Assembly (NCBI GenBank): GCA_963921795.1
Contig: OY997652.1
Span: 22,712,914 to 22,776,913, forward strand
Reading direction: 5' to 3'
DNA length: 64,000 nt
Source: Nannobrachium achirus
Taxonomy: Eukaryota > Chordata > Actinopteri > Myctophiformes > Myctophidae
Part shown: piece by piece, positions 33,920-44,598 of the stretch
Layout: each line of letters opens with the position of its first letter
Position numbering within the stretch: position 1 is the first letter of the stretch
Made by a program: the position numbers and the translations under genes
The notes under the pieces: generated by a model
What the model saw: only the letters and a program-made list of their open reading frames with translations
What the model was told of the DNA's origin: nothing
Database searches by the model: none

Positions 33920-34362
33920 TCACACCAAATATCTTGCTATGTACAATTTACATTTGGAGTCTAACAGGAGTTTATTCCACAGTTTGGGGGCCAGGAGGGC
34001 GAATTGTCTAGGATGAGTGGATTTTTGTCCTTGGGTTTTTAGCGAGGGTTCTGTCAGATTCCCTGTGTTAGCTGATCTGAGTGAATGGTGGGGTTGTAGG
34101 GGTTGATCAGGCTTTGCAGGTATGGAGGTGCCATAAGGTTGGCTGCTCTGAAGGCCAGCATCAGTGTTTTGTCCTCTGTGCAGGCAGCAACCGCTAGCCA
34201 ATGGAGGGAGCGGAGAAGGGGGGAGACATGTGAAAACGTTGTCTGGTTGAAGACCAATCGTGCTGCGGCATTCCGAATCAATTGGAGAGGCTTAAGTGCA
34301 TATGCTGGGAGGCTAGTGAGGAGAGAGTTACAGTAGTCGAGTTTTGACATTAGTATGTACAT
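33920..34362 (-). pseudogene. LINE ORF2 C-terminal fragment
   Basis: Read from 34362 downwards the protein gives SKLDYCNSLLTSLPAYALK, LQLIRNAAARLVFN, HVSPLLRSLHWLAVAA and APPYLQSLINPY. This is the LDYCNSLL...RNAAARL...LHWLPV signature of the RT C-terminal region in L2/CR1-like vertebrate LINEs. After a frameshift near 34060, RQFALLAPKLWNKLL supplies the usual final WN.LP block. The reverse transcriptase core is missing and frames are broken, so it is inactive. Confidence 0.88.
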
Positions 34363-34582
34363 ACTAGCTGTGTTGGGAAATCTATATATATAGGCCTATT
34401 GTAAAAGAAAATGTGTCTGTGTGTAGGCCAGAGACACGTATTGTTGGTATCACCCGAAAATGCGGGAATCTGTCCCTATTAAAATGCGCTAGACATCTGG
34501 GAGATGGATTGCTGTGGCGCCACTTCACTTCTACCGTAACTACCAGTACTTACCGCACCCAAGACGTGCTACTGATACGCAG

Positions 34583-34668
34583 AGTTGGTGGTGCCCGTGA
34601 TCGAACCCATGACCTTGTTATCCAAAAGCTAGAGCTCTACCGACTGAACTACTCAGACACAAAATATT
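34583..34668 (-). mobile_element. tRNA-derived sequence (SINE head or tRNA pseudogene)
   Basis: On the minus strand TAGTTCAGTCGGTAGAGC is a good A box/D arm and GGTCATGGGTTCGATCACG a good B box/T arm. The spacing and the CTTTTGGATAA anticodon region resemble a tRNA-Lys-like ancestor. The acceptor arms do not pair well, so a functional tRNA is unlikely. Confidence 0.65.
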
Positions 34669-34707
34669 TGACATCCCAAAGCCTGCATAGGAGGTATTTT
34701 CTTGCCC

Positions 34708-34745
34708 TGATGAAGACTGTAAGGTCGAAACATGTCGGTTTTATA
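34708..34745 (+). repeat. Dispersed motif, 'GATGAAG...CGAAACATGTCGG'
   Basis: This is the plus-strand counterpart of 6265-6306. Confidence 0.45.
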
Positions 34746-34989
34746 AAATACACTGTTTTAACTTTAAGCTCCTCTCCTCCTGACTTTTGAATGCTCCGAT
34801 GTCTCCTTTTTTAACATATTTCAGCAGTTCCCAAGTTGCTTCCAAAGTCAATATCATCTTGTATAAAATTACCTTGTATAAAATGTATACCCAAATCTCC
34901 CCCCAGATAAATGCAGGCAGAGATACATTGGGGATAAGAGAGAGATCATCCAAGATGCCTTATTTCAATATAATGCATTTAACATCCCT

Positions 34990-35112
34990 GTCTTTTTGGG
35001 AGCTAACTCTGAGAGTGTACCAATGGAATGGAATGTACACATGGGTGAGTTTTACGTTAGACACTTGGCTTTGGGTCCATTTTGTTCTATTTTGTACACT
35101 CTCAGAGTTAAA
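34990..35112. repeat. Palindromic repeat, 'taactctgagagtgtac' family
   Basis: TAACTCTGAGAGTGTACCAA near 35003 faces TTGTACACTCTCAGAGTTA ending at 35110. The middle contains GGGTCCATTTTGTTC. Confidence 0.8.
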
Positions 35113-35125
35113 TGAACATGTAGGT

Positions 35126-35582
35126 CAAGGGTCTTCAACAGGGGGTCTGTGACCCTTAGGGGGTCCTCAGAGTTACTATAGGGGGTCCTCCAAATCTTTA
35201 TGTGATAGAAACTTTTTTCTCCTTTTTTATATTAACCACTTGAACCCTAGTGTCCTTATTCATAATCCTTATTCTGAGAAAAAATGTGCAGATCTACAAG
35301 CTCACAAGGCCTTGCGCTGCGAGGCGTTGTGAGCTTGTAGATTGCCTATTTTTGGCAAAGTAGTTTGGTGTAGAGGGAAAATAGCAGACTAAGTACATAG
35401 TGAAAGGTCAACTTTATTAAGTATTGACAGTTCAAGTGGTTAAATATCTGAAAACACAAATTTACATGAATCCAAAATACACTGATGATTGTGCTGCTCT
35501 GAAAAAAAAAAAAAAAAAAAGGTTCTGGGGGTCCCTGCTTCATCTCTCTCTCAACTTTCTTGAAAACGTTGAAGACCCCCAG
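35126..35582. mobile_element. hAT-like MITE, 'gggtcttcaac' family, copy with duplication
   Basis: CAAGGGTCTTCAAC at the left answers GTTGAAGACCCCCAG at the right. The flanks ATGTAGGT (35118-35125) and ATGTAGGA (35583-35590) match 7 of 8. The full core hairpin lies at 35280-35359. An A19 run sits near 35500. Confidence 0.92.
35280..35359. repeat. Core hairpin, full copy
   Basis: GCAGATCTACAAGCTCACAA faces GGCGTTGTGAGCTTGTAG. The apex GGCCTTGCGCTGCGAGG has one or two mispairs. Confidence 0.92.
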
Positions 35583-35759
35583 ATGTAGGATTTTCTTTTT
35601 TTTTTAATTTTATTTTGTACTGGAAGCTACCGAAAGGCTGACAACCTCTGTGTAGCTACTGACCTGCACTTCATGTGTTCCGCATGTCATAAGATCCTGG
35701 TAGAATGCCAGCACAGGCCCAGTGGAAAAAGACAGGAATCTGAGGCGGGTAGCCTGTCT

Positions 35760-35793
35760 CCCCCCCCCCCCCCCCCCCCCCACACACACACAG
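35760..35793. repeat. C run followed by (CA)n
   Basis: About 22 C, then six CA units. Confidence 0.9.
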
Positions 35794-35849
35794 GTTCTTA
35801 GTCCTATACTTGCGAGGACATCATCATTTTAGGACAGCATTGACAATAG

Positions 35850-35888
35850 CCGAAAATAGATGATCTACAAGGTCACAAAGCGAGTTAG
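35850..35888. repeat. Left-half core hairpin
   Basis: CCGAAAATAGATGATCTACA then AGGTCACAAAGCG, with no right arm. Confidence 0.7.
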
Positions 35889-35931
35889 ATTGTATTTACT
35901 TTATTATTGTCATTTAAAACATAAAATGCCT

Positions 35932-36376
35932 AATAGGCTCTATGCATATACGCCATTTTGTTCTACTTCCGGGTGTCTTTCGACTTCCTTCACAGGTGTT
36001 ACTGATGATACTAATTAAGGCTCTGTTTGATTTATTGTACAGTGGTTCTTTAATTTCAAGGACCCCCATAACTCTGTGCAAATGGAATCAACAAATGGAA
36101 TCAAATGGACCCTTGCTGGTCCATTTGCTTCCATTTGTACAATCTCAGAGTTACACACCTGTATGGGGACATTTGGAACCCACTCAAGGACACTTTGAGA
36201 CCCACTGGTGTAGCAGAGTGTTTCCAGTGAGCCAACATGCACAATATCAGCACCCTGACTCTGTTTGACCAGAATGGAACATGCCCTTCATTAGTATCAT
36301 CGGTAACACCTGTGAAGGAAGTCGAAAGACACCCGGAAGTAGAACAAAATGGCGTATATGCATAGAGCCTATTGAA
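35932..36376. mobile_element. Long-TIR element with about 70-bp terminal arms
   Basis: The left arm (AATAGGCTCTATGCATATAC, ACTTCCGGGTGTCTTTCGAC, CTTCACAGGTGTTAC) is almost exactly complementary to the right arm 36300-36376. Between them is a 'cagtggttct' unit with CCATTTGCTTCCATTTGTAC. A related copy, broken by another transposon, spans 45.2-46.93 kb. Confidence 0.9.
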
Positions 36377-36539
36377 CGAGCTTTCGTTCCACTGGCTTAC
36401 ATGGTTCTAAAACTACTCCCAGTTAAAAAATATATATTTAAATAAAATAAAGAATGCTAAAATACTCAAAACACCAGTAATAAAATCACAGTCTTTAATC
36501 ACAGAATTAATGACGGTACCATTTATCAATACTATACTA

Positions 36540-36735
36540 TCATCACTGTCGGGCAAAACCTCGTATCTCCCAAGTTTCAAATTTCTATGTTTTTTCGTAA
36601 GGCAAAGCCCTGCTTCATCATACAAGACTGTCACACAAAACTAGTGAAAATAGCACTAGTTTAAATCAATTTTAAAATGATCAATACAAACTGTTTTGGA
36701 CATACAAGGTTTCCACCCGACAACGATGCAATACT
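36540..36735. mobile_element. 'cgtcgggcagaaacc' MITE, copy 3, core hairpin deleted
   Basis: ACTGTCGGGCAAAACCTCGT and ACAAGGTTTCCACCCGACAA are inverted. At the centre only GTGAAAATAGCACTAG remains where other copies carry the whole hairpin, so the hairpin was excised or deleted here. Confidence 0.85.
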
Positions 36736-36739
36736 GTAC

Positions 36740-37245
36740 TTGTGTGGACACGGGGCAACCCGTGCCCTATATACAGATACAATGTTTGAGGACAATGTAC
36801 ACACACCCAACTAAACAGCATTTCCCATTTGACCAACTTTGCCGGCCGGCTTTGGAAATGACTGTGAAAGGGTTGGTTCATGGACTATGTTCTTGAGCTT
36901 GTATTTCAATGCATTTTAATGTTCTAATGTTTATTGAATCATTGGTGGTGGTAATCAGGGGTGTGGTCACCTCCCTAGTTGTCTCTCCTCCACAGCCGGT
37001 GGCAATTCCTTGGTTAATAGGAACTAGTCCTTACCCGTTCAAAGATATGAGCTCCGAAATGATGTGCAGTGTGTGGGTTATGGGGTGTGCACTGTGCACA
37101 CAGTATATGATGGATGGAAAGTAACTTTCTGGTGCTTGCATGATAATATGTAGGAGCATCAATGTAAGAAATACCCGTTTCGTTTAAAGGCTACATAGAT
37201 ACTGTGTACCGATCTACATGACAACATCTGAAAGAGGGCCAGCCA
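36740..37245. other. Anonymous sequence
   Basis: No gene or dispersed repeat recognised. Confidence 0.5.
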
Positions 37246-37247
37246 AC

Positions 37248-37330
37248 ACCCCCCCCCCCCATCCCCCTCCCCCCCTCCCCCTCCCCCCCCCCCCCCACAC
37301 ACACACACACGCACGCACGCACGCACGCAC
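37248..37330. repeat. C-rich run, (CA)n and (GCAC)n
   Basis: C runs interrupted by single A or T, then CACACA, then GCACGCACGCAC. Confidence 0.95.
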
Positions 37331-37750
37331 AGAGCTGGTTAAACATGTTGCCCCATGCTAGATGCAGAATAGATAGTAGTTACACCATAAAAATGCTAAT
37401 ATACAGCATATGATTTGTGAAAGTGACAAACGGGCTTCACAGTTGTGTCAGGTGTGTTCATATGCTAATGGTGATGCGATTTCAGATCAATTGCTCCAGC
37501 CACTGAGGAGAAACGCTGTGACAGACACTCAGACATTCGCAAAATTATAGTATAGATGGGCCAAGTGCTGTGGAGGAGAGGGGGTTCCCTTTGTTTTTCA
37601 GTAATGTGTTGGTTTGAAATGTCATTCATTTGAAGTTAACCTAACCCCAAGTTTAAGTGTAACGCATCATGTAGTATGCTTAGGTTACTCTTACTAGCTG
37701 CAGGTTATTGAATGTTTATTTGGAAGTATATGGAAGTAAGGCTAATTGGT
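37331..37750. other. Anonymous sequence
   Basis: No gene or repeat recognised. Confidence 0.5.
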
Positions 37751-38127
37751 GTCCTGTGGTAGGGCCCACTCCCTATTTAAAGGGAGACTACAGGGCAGGC
37801 AAGTTAGTTCTGATGTGGACATACACAAGAGAGCATTCCCTGAAGGGAGAGCTATGGGGCCATGCTGTGATCATGGTTTTACCCAAAGAGAGTTCTTGGC
37901 CTGTTGGGTTATGTTAGTGTTGTTCGCGTACGTTTTATTTTTCAGCGCTGTTCTATTATTTTCTATTTTTGGTCAGTCTTATTTTTGGCTATTTGCTGTC
38001 TTGGTGAAATACACTGCTATTGGAAGGTGATTTGGTGAAATATGGAAGGTGTTTTGGTGAAATAAAAACCCTTAATGACAATCCTGAGACTGTTTTTGAA
38101 GCCTGGCCGCTCGGGCAACCTTACAGT
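37751..38127 (+). mobile_element. Possible solo LTR
   Basis: The block has an LTR-like layout: it starts TGTCCTGTGGTAGGGCCC, has a TATA-like CTATTTAAAGGGAG about 25 bp in, an AATAAAAACCC poly(A)-type signal near 38061, and ends GGGCAACCTTACA. There are two TTTGGTGAAATA direct repeats before the signal. No 4-6 bp duplication was found, no internal retroviral region lies nearby, and the exact ends are guesses. Confidence 0.35.
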
Positions 38128-38145
38128 GTAGTACAGTAATACAAG

Positions 38146-38146
38146 A

Positions 38147-38214
<68 letters not shown>

Positions 38215-38232
38215 GACGCACACACACACATT
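38146..38232. repeat. (CA)n microsatellite
   Basis: About 32 units to 38210, then ATATGACG and six more. Confidence 0.97.
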
Positions 38233-38234
38233 GA

Positions 38235-38690
38235 CACAGCTGACAGGCTTTAGTGATTATCATAGCATTCTCTGATGTTCTCACTAACATTGCATTCGCT
38301 GTAGAAGGTGGAAGATGCTACTTTACCTTCAATTTTCTCATAACATTTATTGCTCAGTAACATTTTTTATTGCTGGAAGGTTCTACAGTTATAAATGAAC
38401 AGACGGAAGTGATTCATTTTTTACAATCCCTTGACTTACTTGGTATTTACAGTATATACTCTCTTTTTACTACATACTGTAGGAGTACAGTTATTCTTTT
38501 TGTTCTAGGTCAACGGACCTTGATTACTATGTTGTAATCGGCATTATTATTCTAAATTACTTGTCATAATCTCAGTCAGTATAGTTCACTATATGCTTGC
38601 GCTTTTGTGTATCAATCCATAATGGGGCAGTTCACCCAAAACACAAAACAACAAAAACATATTTTCACACTTATGTGACTGCTCTCTATC
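38235..38690. other. Anonymous sequence
   Basis: GGGGCAGTTCACCCAAAACA at about 38622 is a solitary end of a 'gttcaccc' MITE, and no partner end is close. Confidence 0.5.
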
Positions 38691-38693
38691 CAT

Positions 38694-39094
38694 AGTGGTG
38701 AAAAGTATTTCCAATACTTTTGCTTCTACTCCACTACATCTCGGATCCAAATACTGTACTCCACTATTGTTGTTTTTGTTGAAAACTTTAGTTACTAGTT
38801 ACTTTGCAGATATAAATTATAATATTACAAAACACACATTAAGCACTATCCCTATTCTATATAGGCTACCTAGGCTGTTTGAAAATAGCCGGTCTACAGC
38901 CTCATAGATCTGCTATTTTCAAACATTTTGTACTTTTACTTTTGGTGCTTTAAGTACATTTTGATGCCAACACTTTTGTACTTTTAATCAAGTACATTTT
39001 GAATTCCAGACTTTTACTTGTAACAGAGTATTTCTATATTTCATATATTACTTTTTGCTCAAGTAAAACATTTGAGTACGTTTCCCACCACTGG
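38694..39094. mobile_element. hAT-like MITE, 'cagtggtg' family, left part shortened
   Basis: AGTGGTGAAAAGTATTTCC at the left faces GTTTCCCACCACTG at the right. About 90 bp seen at the left of other copies is missing. A compact core hairpin is at 38878-38923. Confidence 0.8.
38878..38923. repeat. Core hairpin, miniature form
   Basis: TTTGAAAATAGCCGGTCTAC and AGATCTGCTATTTTCAAA remain, with the CTCACAACGC stem deleted. Confidence 0.88.
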
Positions 39095-39099
39095 GTTTT

Positions 39100-39860
39100 G
39101 GAGCTTTCTGCTGTAGAGTTGTCTGCCATCAAACCAATACAATGGAGCTCAGCAGTGTCTCTTTGCTTTGAGGTGTTCACAGCGACAAACATTAGATTTG
39201 AAAGACTCTGCAACAACATCCTTCCCGAAACGATGGTACGGTTACTCACGACAAACCACAGACCTCATTGTGAACACTTTCATTGAGAACTCTGCAGAAG
39301 CTTTGCCAACCATGCAGCAGCTGCACCTAATAACTACAAAGCAAACAGCATTCAGCTCCATTGTATTGGCCAGGAAAATAGGGCAGTAATTAATTTACCG
39401 AAAAGCATACAAAGTTGAAAAATTGAGATATCGGGTTTCTGCCATGACAGCGATGATTGCTGTCGTGCTTTTTCTTTTTGAATTTTGACTGAACTTCCCC
39501 TTTAACAATAAATAATAAATAATTCATCTTTGCAGAATCACAACACAATTAGTGATGAAATTGACTAAGACATGTAGGTGAAAGGTGAATTTGTACTTCA
39601 TTGCACAACCCTTTCAATAATGTGTTGTAAGACGCTTCCCCGCAAAGATAAATTATGTATTATCATTGTTAAAGGGGCAGTTCAGCCTAAATGGAAAGAG
39701 ACATAAGACATAGAGACTGCTGTCATGCTGTGACCCTGATACAATGGAGCTCAAAGCTGTTTGGTTTGCACATGCAGCTGCATGGTTGGCTGGGGCTCAC
39801 TTCTGTCTTGTTCAAAACGAACGTGTGCTAGACATGCTTTCAGCTGATTGAATGATCGTT
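39100..39860. other. Anonymous sequence
   Basis: TTAAAGGGGCAGTTCAGCC at 39669 is another isolated 'gttcaccc'-type terminus. No gene recognised. Confidence 0.5.
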
Positions 39861-39862
39861 TG

Positions 39863-39932
39863 TTTGTTTGATTGATTGACTGATTGACTGATTGACTGAT
39901 CGATTGACTGATTGAATGACTGACTGATGACT
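39863..39932. repeat. Degenerate (GATTGACT)n
   Basis: Four- and eight-base units of GATTGACT with TTTG units at the start. Confidence 0.9.
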
Positions 39933-40181
39933 GTATACGGTCACAGTTGTATCATCGCCGAGCATAAAAACACAATAAAACCTGAAAGCCTATTTCCATT
40001 GTGGTCCCAAAATATGTCATTATTTTGCCAAGTGACAGACGGTTTTGCATGATGAAATATAACAACTGAACCGTACTGTACACACATCGATAAATCTATG
40101 ACATGTGTTGTTTAGATTCCCAGACTCCAGCTGTGGTTACTGGTTACTATAGCGGTTAGTGCTGCTGCCTACTTCCATATC

Positions 40182-40425
40182 ATCGCTGTAGGGCAGAAAC
40201 CTCGTATCTCCTCAACATGTTTGATGTTTTTTTCATAAACCTGTTACTTCATCATAAAAGAGTGTCGCACAAAAGTAGTGAAACTAGCCGATCTACAAGT
40301 TCACCACGTGGTGAGCTTGTGGATCTGCTGTTTTCACCGCACTTTAAATCGTTTTCTTTTAAATGCTTATAAAAAAGGAACGGTTTTGAACTTACAAGGT
40401 TTCCACCCGACTGCAACGGTATATT
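40182..40425. mobile_element. 'cgtcgggcagaaacc' MITE, copy 4
   Basis: CATCGCTGTAGGGCAGAAAC at the left answers ACAAGGTTTCCACCCGACTG at the right. A full core hairpin is at the centre (40278-40338). Confidence 0.88.
40278..40338. repeat. Core hairpin, CACGTG apex
   Basis: GTGAAACTAGCCGATCTACA then AGTTCACCACGTGGTGAGCT, closing on TGGATCTGCTGTTTTCAC. The apex has become CCACGTGG, a perfect E-box palindrome. Confidence 0.93.
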
Positions 40426-40477
40426 GTACACTGAAATCGCTGCTGAGGGCAGAGCAGTGGGCAGGAGCCTCTAACCA

Positions 40478-40499
40478 GTGTGTGTGTGTGTGTGCGTGC

Positions 40500-40560
<61 letters not shown>
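40478..40560. repeat. (TG)n microsatellite
   Basis: TG with one GCGTGCGTGCG cluster near 40493. Confidence 0.97.
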
Positions 40561-40562
<2 letters not shown>

Positions 40563-40670
40563 ACTGGTGAGAGGAGGTTATCTTAGGTGACATGTTATTT
40601 GAGGACATTGAGTACATGCGAAGTATGGGAGTGGTGTTGCTGTCACAGTCCTGTGCACACGCGAGCTCTG

Positions 40671-40744
40671 CTACTGACTGACTGACTGACTGACTGACTG
40701 ACTGACTGACTGACTGACTGACTGACTGACTGACTGACTGACTG

Positions 40745-40776
<32 letters not shown>

Positions 40777-40783
40777 ACTGGGG
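40671..40783. repeat. (GACT)n turning into (GGCT)n
   Basis: About 18 GACT units, then about 8 GGCT units with two reversions. Confidence 0.97.
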
Positions 40784-40789
40784 TATTAT

Positions 40790-41268
40790 TAGGTCAGCAG
40801 TGAAGTGGCTGTGTTTGTTATTTGTACACTGCACCACTGGCTAGTATTCTATTGTATAAATGTTTCGATAAAATTGAATACACAGGACCCCAATGGAAAC
40901 CAGATAGTGCTTTCTTGGTTTTATCCTTTCAGCAAATAATTGAGAACAGCTGGTTAAATGTGTATTGAATGTTCACTTGAATACTGTTATACAGTACATC
41001 TTTTAAATATTTTCTCAGACTTTACAATAATCTCTCTCAATGATGGAACCCCTGACCTCCTTCCCGTACGTCACATAGCGTTCTTTGGAGCAGCTACGGT
41101 TTTGATGTTAAAGACTATTTTGTTCCAATCACGAAAGTTTCCACGCAAGCGAATAAATTAAAGAATTCTGTCTGCTCCAATTCAGAAATATACTGTACAG
41201 TGTACAGACTGCGCTCAGTCAGAGTGTGTGCTGCTCTACGCGTGTCTGTGTATCTATCTGCATGTGTT

Positions 41269-41270
<2 letters not shown>
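40790..41270. other. Anonymous sequence
   Basis: No gene or repeat recognised. Confidence 0.5.

Positions 41271-41271
<1 letters not shown>

Positions 41272-41344
<73 letters not shown>
41272..41344. repeat. (TG)36 microsatellite
   Basis: Uninterrupted. Confidence 0.98.
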
Positions 41345-41346
<2 letters not shown>

Positions 41347-41638
41347 CGTGCTTGTATTACTGGGACCGAATGAATAGTAGAATTTGAGAAATAGACATTG
41401 TGAGGAGTACCATTTTCATGGCCTTCACAAGAAAAACATTTTGTTTTATGGTTAAAAAAGATTTTCAGAGATAGGTTTACAATTACAAAAAGATTCAGAT
41501 TGGGGTGTGGGTTAGGTTAAGGCGTTTTGAGGTTAGGTTTTAGGTGTTGGAGTTAGAGTTTCCCCCTATTTTATACTTTGCTGTGTGCCGAAAAACAGCT
41601 GATCTAAAGCTAGTGGATCACACTGTGTGGATCACACT

Positions 41639-41639
41639 G

Positions 41640-41694
<55 letters not shown>

Positions 41695-41705
41695 ACGTGT
41701 GCGTG
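41639..41705. repeat. (GTGC)n tetranucleotide repeat
   Basis: About 14 units of GTGC/TGCG, an alternating purine-pyrimidine run. The flanking GTGTGGATCACACTGT lies immediately left. Confidence 0.97.
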
Positions 41706-41881
41706 CGCTCGTGTGACACTGGAGCACTGAGGCTGAATGATGCGTCCTCTTTTCTTTCCACTGGTCTTCTCCAACACACAGACATGATGGACTGGCTCTG
41801 ATGTCACACATGCGTCACATGCTGGATTGCTCTTCTCGGGAGAGAGGCTGGTACGCGGGGGGACAAACTAGCATGTCCTTG

Positions 41882-42088
41882 TTGTCGGGTGGAAACCTTG
41901 TATGTCCAAAACCGTTAGTTTTGTATTCATAATTTTAAAAGTGATTTAAAATAGTGAAAATAGCAGATCTACAGGCACACAACGCCTCGCGGTGCGACAG
42001 TCTCGTATGATGAAGCAGGGTTTACTTTACGGAAAAACATAAAAATGTAAAACTTGGAGATACGAGGTTTCTGCCCGACAGTGACGAT
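41882..42088. mobile_element. 'cgtcgggcagaaacc' MITE, copy 5, half of the hairpin lost
   Basis: TTGTCGGGTGGAAACCTTGT and ACGAGGTTTCTGCCCGACAG are inverted. The centre has GAAAATAGCAGATCTACAGG to GCCTCGCGGTGCGACAG, where the sequence jumps straight to the outer arm. Confidence 0.88.
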
Positions 42089-42114
42089 GTTTATTCTCTT
42101 CTCTCCTTTGCTCT

Positions 42115-42119
42115 TTTTT

Positions 42120-42153
<34 letters not shown>

Positions 42154-42170
42154 CCTCTCTCTTTCTCCTC
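42115..42170. repeat. (CT)n microsatellite
   Basis: CT units with CCCC and TTT interruptions. Confidence 0.9.
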
Positions 42171-42287
42171 TTGTCTCTTCGCGGTGGTCCGTGTCACCCA
42201 CTCCCCTCCCGCGCTCCGTTCTCATCATCCTGCTGTAGATCTCTCACTTTACGTGTTTCAAAAATCTCTCTTGTTCCTGTGAAGACG

Positions 42288-42556
42288 TTGCCGTCGGGCA
42301 GAAACCTCGTAACTCCATAACTTCATAACTTTGTTTGTTCCGTGTAATTTAATGCCCTACTTCGTCACACTTGCGCACAAAACTTGCAAACATAATCGAT
42401 CTACAAGCTCTCAACGAGTGTCACGTTTTGTTTTTTTATTAAAGAAATCTATATAATTTATTCGGAACACAGGTTATTTTTAATTTTTTCCATATCCTGA
42501 AAAGTAACAGTTTTGGACATACATTACAAGGTTTCCACCCGCGACAGCGACAAAAT
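42288..42556. mobile_element. 'cgtcgggcagaaacc' MITE, copy 6
   Basis: TTGCCGTCGGGCAGAAACCT at the left answers CAAGGTTTCCACCCGCGACA at the right. A left-half core hairpin (ATAATCGATCTACAAGCTCT) is present. It lies only 200 bp from copy 5. Confidence 0.85.
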
Positions 42557-42939
42557 CTCGTTTGCCATTTCTCTTTTCTGTACTGAGTGACTTACGGGTA
42601 AAGACGTGAGGTCTGTCATGTGACAGTATAAATCCCCCCCCCCTCCCCCTCCCCCTTAATCTTTGTTTTGCTGACTAATAAAGAATCTAGATCAACTGTC
42701 CCTAAAAACTAGGTGACACAGTAACAACATATAACAACTTTCTTTTGGTGGTTGTGCTAAACCAGGCAGCTCCTCTTGGTGTAGCATAGTGCGTCAGATG
42801 ATGTCTTGTTCTCTTCCACATCATGCCCTTCAGTGCAGCATCTGCACCGACGCAGCCGTCTCCAGCAGGGGTGTCACAATGGGGGGGAAAGTGGGACTGA
42901 GTTACTGGGGCGGAGGGCCTTAATTATTGTATTCCTTTT

Positions 42940-43320
42940 AACTATTGAAGATCTTGTAGATCTGCTATTTTTAAAAAGTTGTGAAAATGTGTGCAAATCT
43001 TTGAATATACGTACCGGTATGTATTTTTGAAGTGAACATTTTGTAACTCAGATTTTGCTTCTGGGAGGTCCCTGGACCTAAATATTTTGAGATGTGGGGG
43101 ACTGTGGCTAAATACGGTACATATCATTTTGGGGGGTCCTTCAGATGAAAATGTTTGAGCAGCACTGACATAGAAACATAGGTTTTTCTAAAAACCTTAG
43201 AAGGATTTGAAATTGACAAATTCTCACGATTTTTTCAAAAATAGCAGATCTACAAGCTCGCAGCGCGGCACTCGGTGCCGCGCTGTGAGCTTGTATATCT
43301 GCTATTTTTCAATAGTAAGC
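42940..43320. mobile_element. Composite MITE remnant with 1.5 core hairpins, copy 2
   Basis: Starts with GATCTTGTAGATCTGCTATT, then CTTTGAATATACGTACC, TTTGGGGGGTCCTTCAGATG, TTTGAGCAGCACTGACATAG and the full hairpin at 43236. Same order as 21640-22005. Confidence 0.75.
43236..43310. repeat. Core hairpin with GC-rich compensated apex
   Basis: The apex reads CGCGGCAC-TC-GGTGCCGCG, and the flanking step is CAGCGC/GCGCTG instead of CAACGC/GCGTTG, changed on both arms. One stem base differs on the right (TATATC for TAGATC). Confidence 0.95.
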
Positions 43321-43394
43321 AATAGTAAGCACAAAATAATTGTGCAGTGAATCCTTGTACCCAGGGCCCAGAATGTGGTGTGACACCCCTGGTC

Positions 43395-44122
43395 TCCAGT
43401 GGTGCACACAGTACTCAACCCAGTACCAGGACTTGCGTCAAAGTATCGACACCTCGGGTCAAATTATGACTCAGCTGCAAGTGAAAGTTCCCCAGTCAGA
43501 TTTGTACATGAGATATTAAAGTGCTGCTTTATTTAAATGTACAAATTAGAGAGGGAAACGTTTTGGCCTTGTAGAGCAGAGTTTGTCCCTATATTTGAAA
43601 TAGGGAAATAAGTGATTTATGTACTTTTTCCATTCCCAGAAGTCAAAAGTACAATAATTGTCTTTGAAATGTGCTCAAGTAAAATACTAGGGATGGGACG
43701 ATAAGCGATATTATCGTTTATCGTGATAAAAAACACTCACAATAATCGTATCATGGAGATTTAATGTATTGTGATATCGTCCTCCGTCATGCACTGGGAT
43801 CAATTCACTTTTATTTGCCGCATATATCCGGTACCACTTAAACCCCAATTGGTAAAGGGTACTTACAGTATCATATACGTACTTGATTTATTTCACTCTC
43901 TATCAAATGTCTTTTGCGACGCGCTGTGAGCTTGTAAATCTGCTATTTTTTGGCAAATGTTCTGCCCCAAGATAATGAATGGATTTTGATTATCGCGATA
44001 ATATCGTAAATCACGATTGACATTTTCATATCGTCCCATCCCCTATAAAATACAGATAATCATAAAATGCACAGAAGTACAGAAGTACTCGAGTAAATGT
44101 TTTTTTCATTGCTGTCCACCAC
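43395..44122. mobile_element. 'cagtggtg' MITE interrupted by a hAT-like element
   Basis: CCAGTGGTGCACACAGTACT at the left and CTGTCCACCACTGG at the right are inverted. CTCAAGTAAAATAC at 43674 and TACAGAAGTACTCGAGTAAA after 44080 are typical family interior. Confidence 0.75.
43688..44045. mobile_element. hAT-like MITE, 'tagggatgggacgat' family, perfect 8-bp duplication
   Basis: TAGGGATGGGACGAT at the left answers ATCGTCCCATCCCCTA at the right. TAAAATAC occurs at 43680-43687 and 44046-44053. The inside has repeated ATTATCG/CGATAAT words and a right-half core hairpin (GCGCTGTGAGCTTGTAAATC) at about 43920. Confidence 0.95.
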
Positions 44123-44129
44123 TGGCTAC

Positions 44130-44595
44130 CAGCCCCTCTTGGTGTGGCACAGTGTGTCAAACACTGTCTCGTTCTCTTCCACATCATGCCCTCAAATGTG
44201 CATGCATGTGTGCACACAGCCACACACCATGTACACACACAAACAATCACGCAAACAAACACAACCCGTTTCCATTAGGCAACCCACGCATCTGTATACA
44301 AAGGCATGCGTGCACTTAGTTTTATGGACGTATACAAACAAAGACCCATTAATTTTTCAGCGTCACCGTTTCCTGTGTACAGTGCCGTGAAAATCAAATG
44401 GGAAAACACGAGGTACACACCAGGCCACCTCAGAGACGCACTCCTGTACAGTCCATAACACAGTGCTGTTCTTCTGTTAAATCAATAAACAAATTGAACT
44501 TAATAGGCGACATGGTGTGAGAGTCAGTGACACTTCCAGTGAAACCCAGTGACCTCTGATTGTCACTGGAACAAGATCTCACCAAGACGTCTGGA
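44130..44595. other. Anonymous sequence
   Basis: No gene or repeat recognised apart from short CACA runs. Confidence 0.5.
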
Positions 44596-44598
44596 AAT

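Noticed and set aside
34583-34668. Functional tRNA gene
   Set aside because: The acceptor arms do not pair and the context is repeat DNA; a SINE head or pseudogene is more likely.
40643-40837. Frame with repeated SVSQ residues
   Set aside because: Translation of the (GACT)n tetranucleotide repeat.
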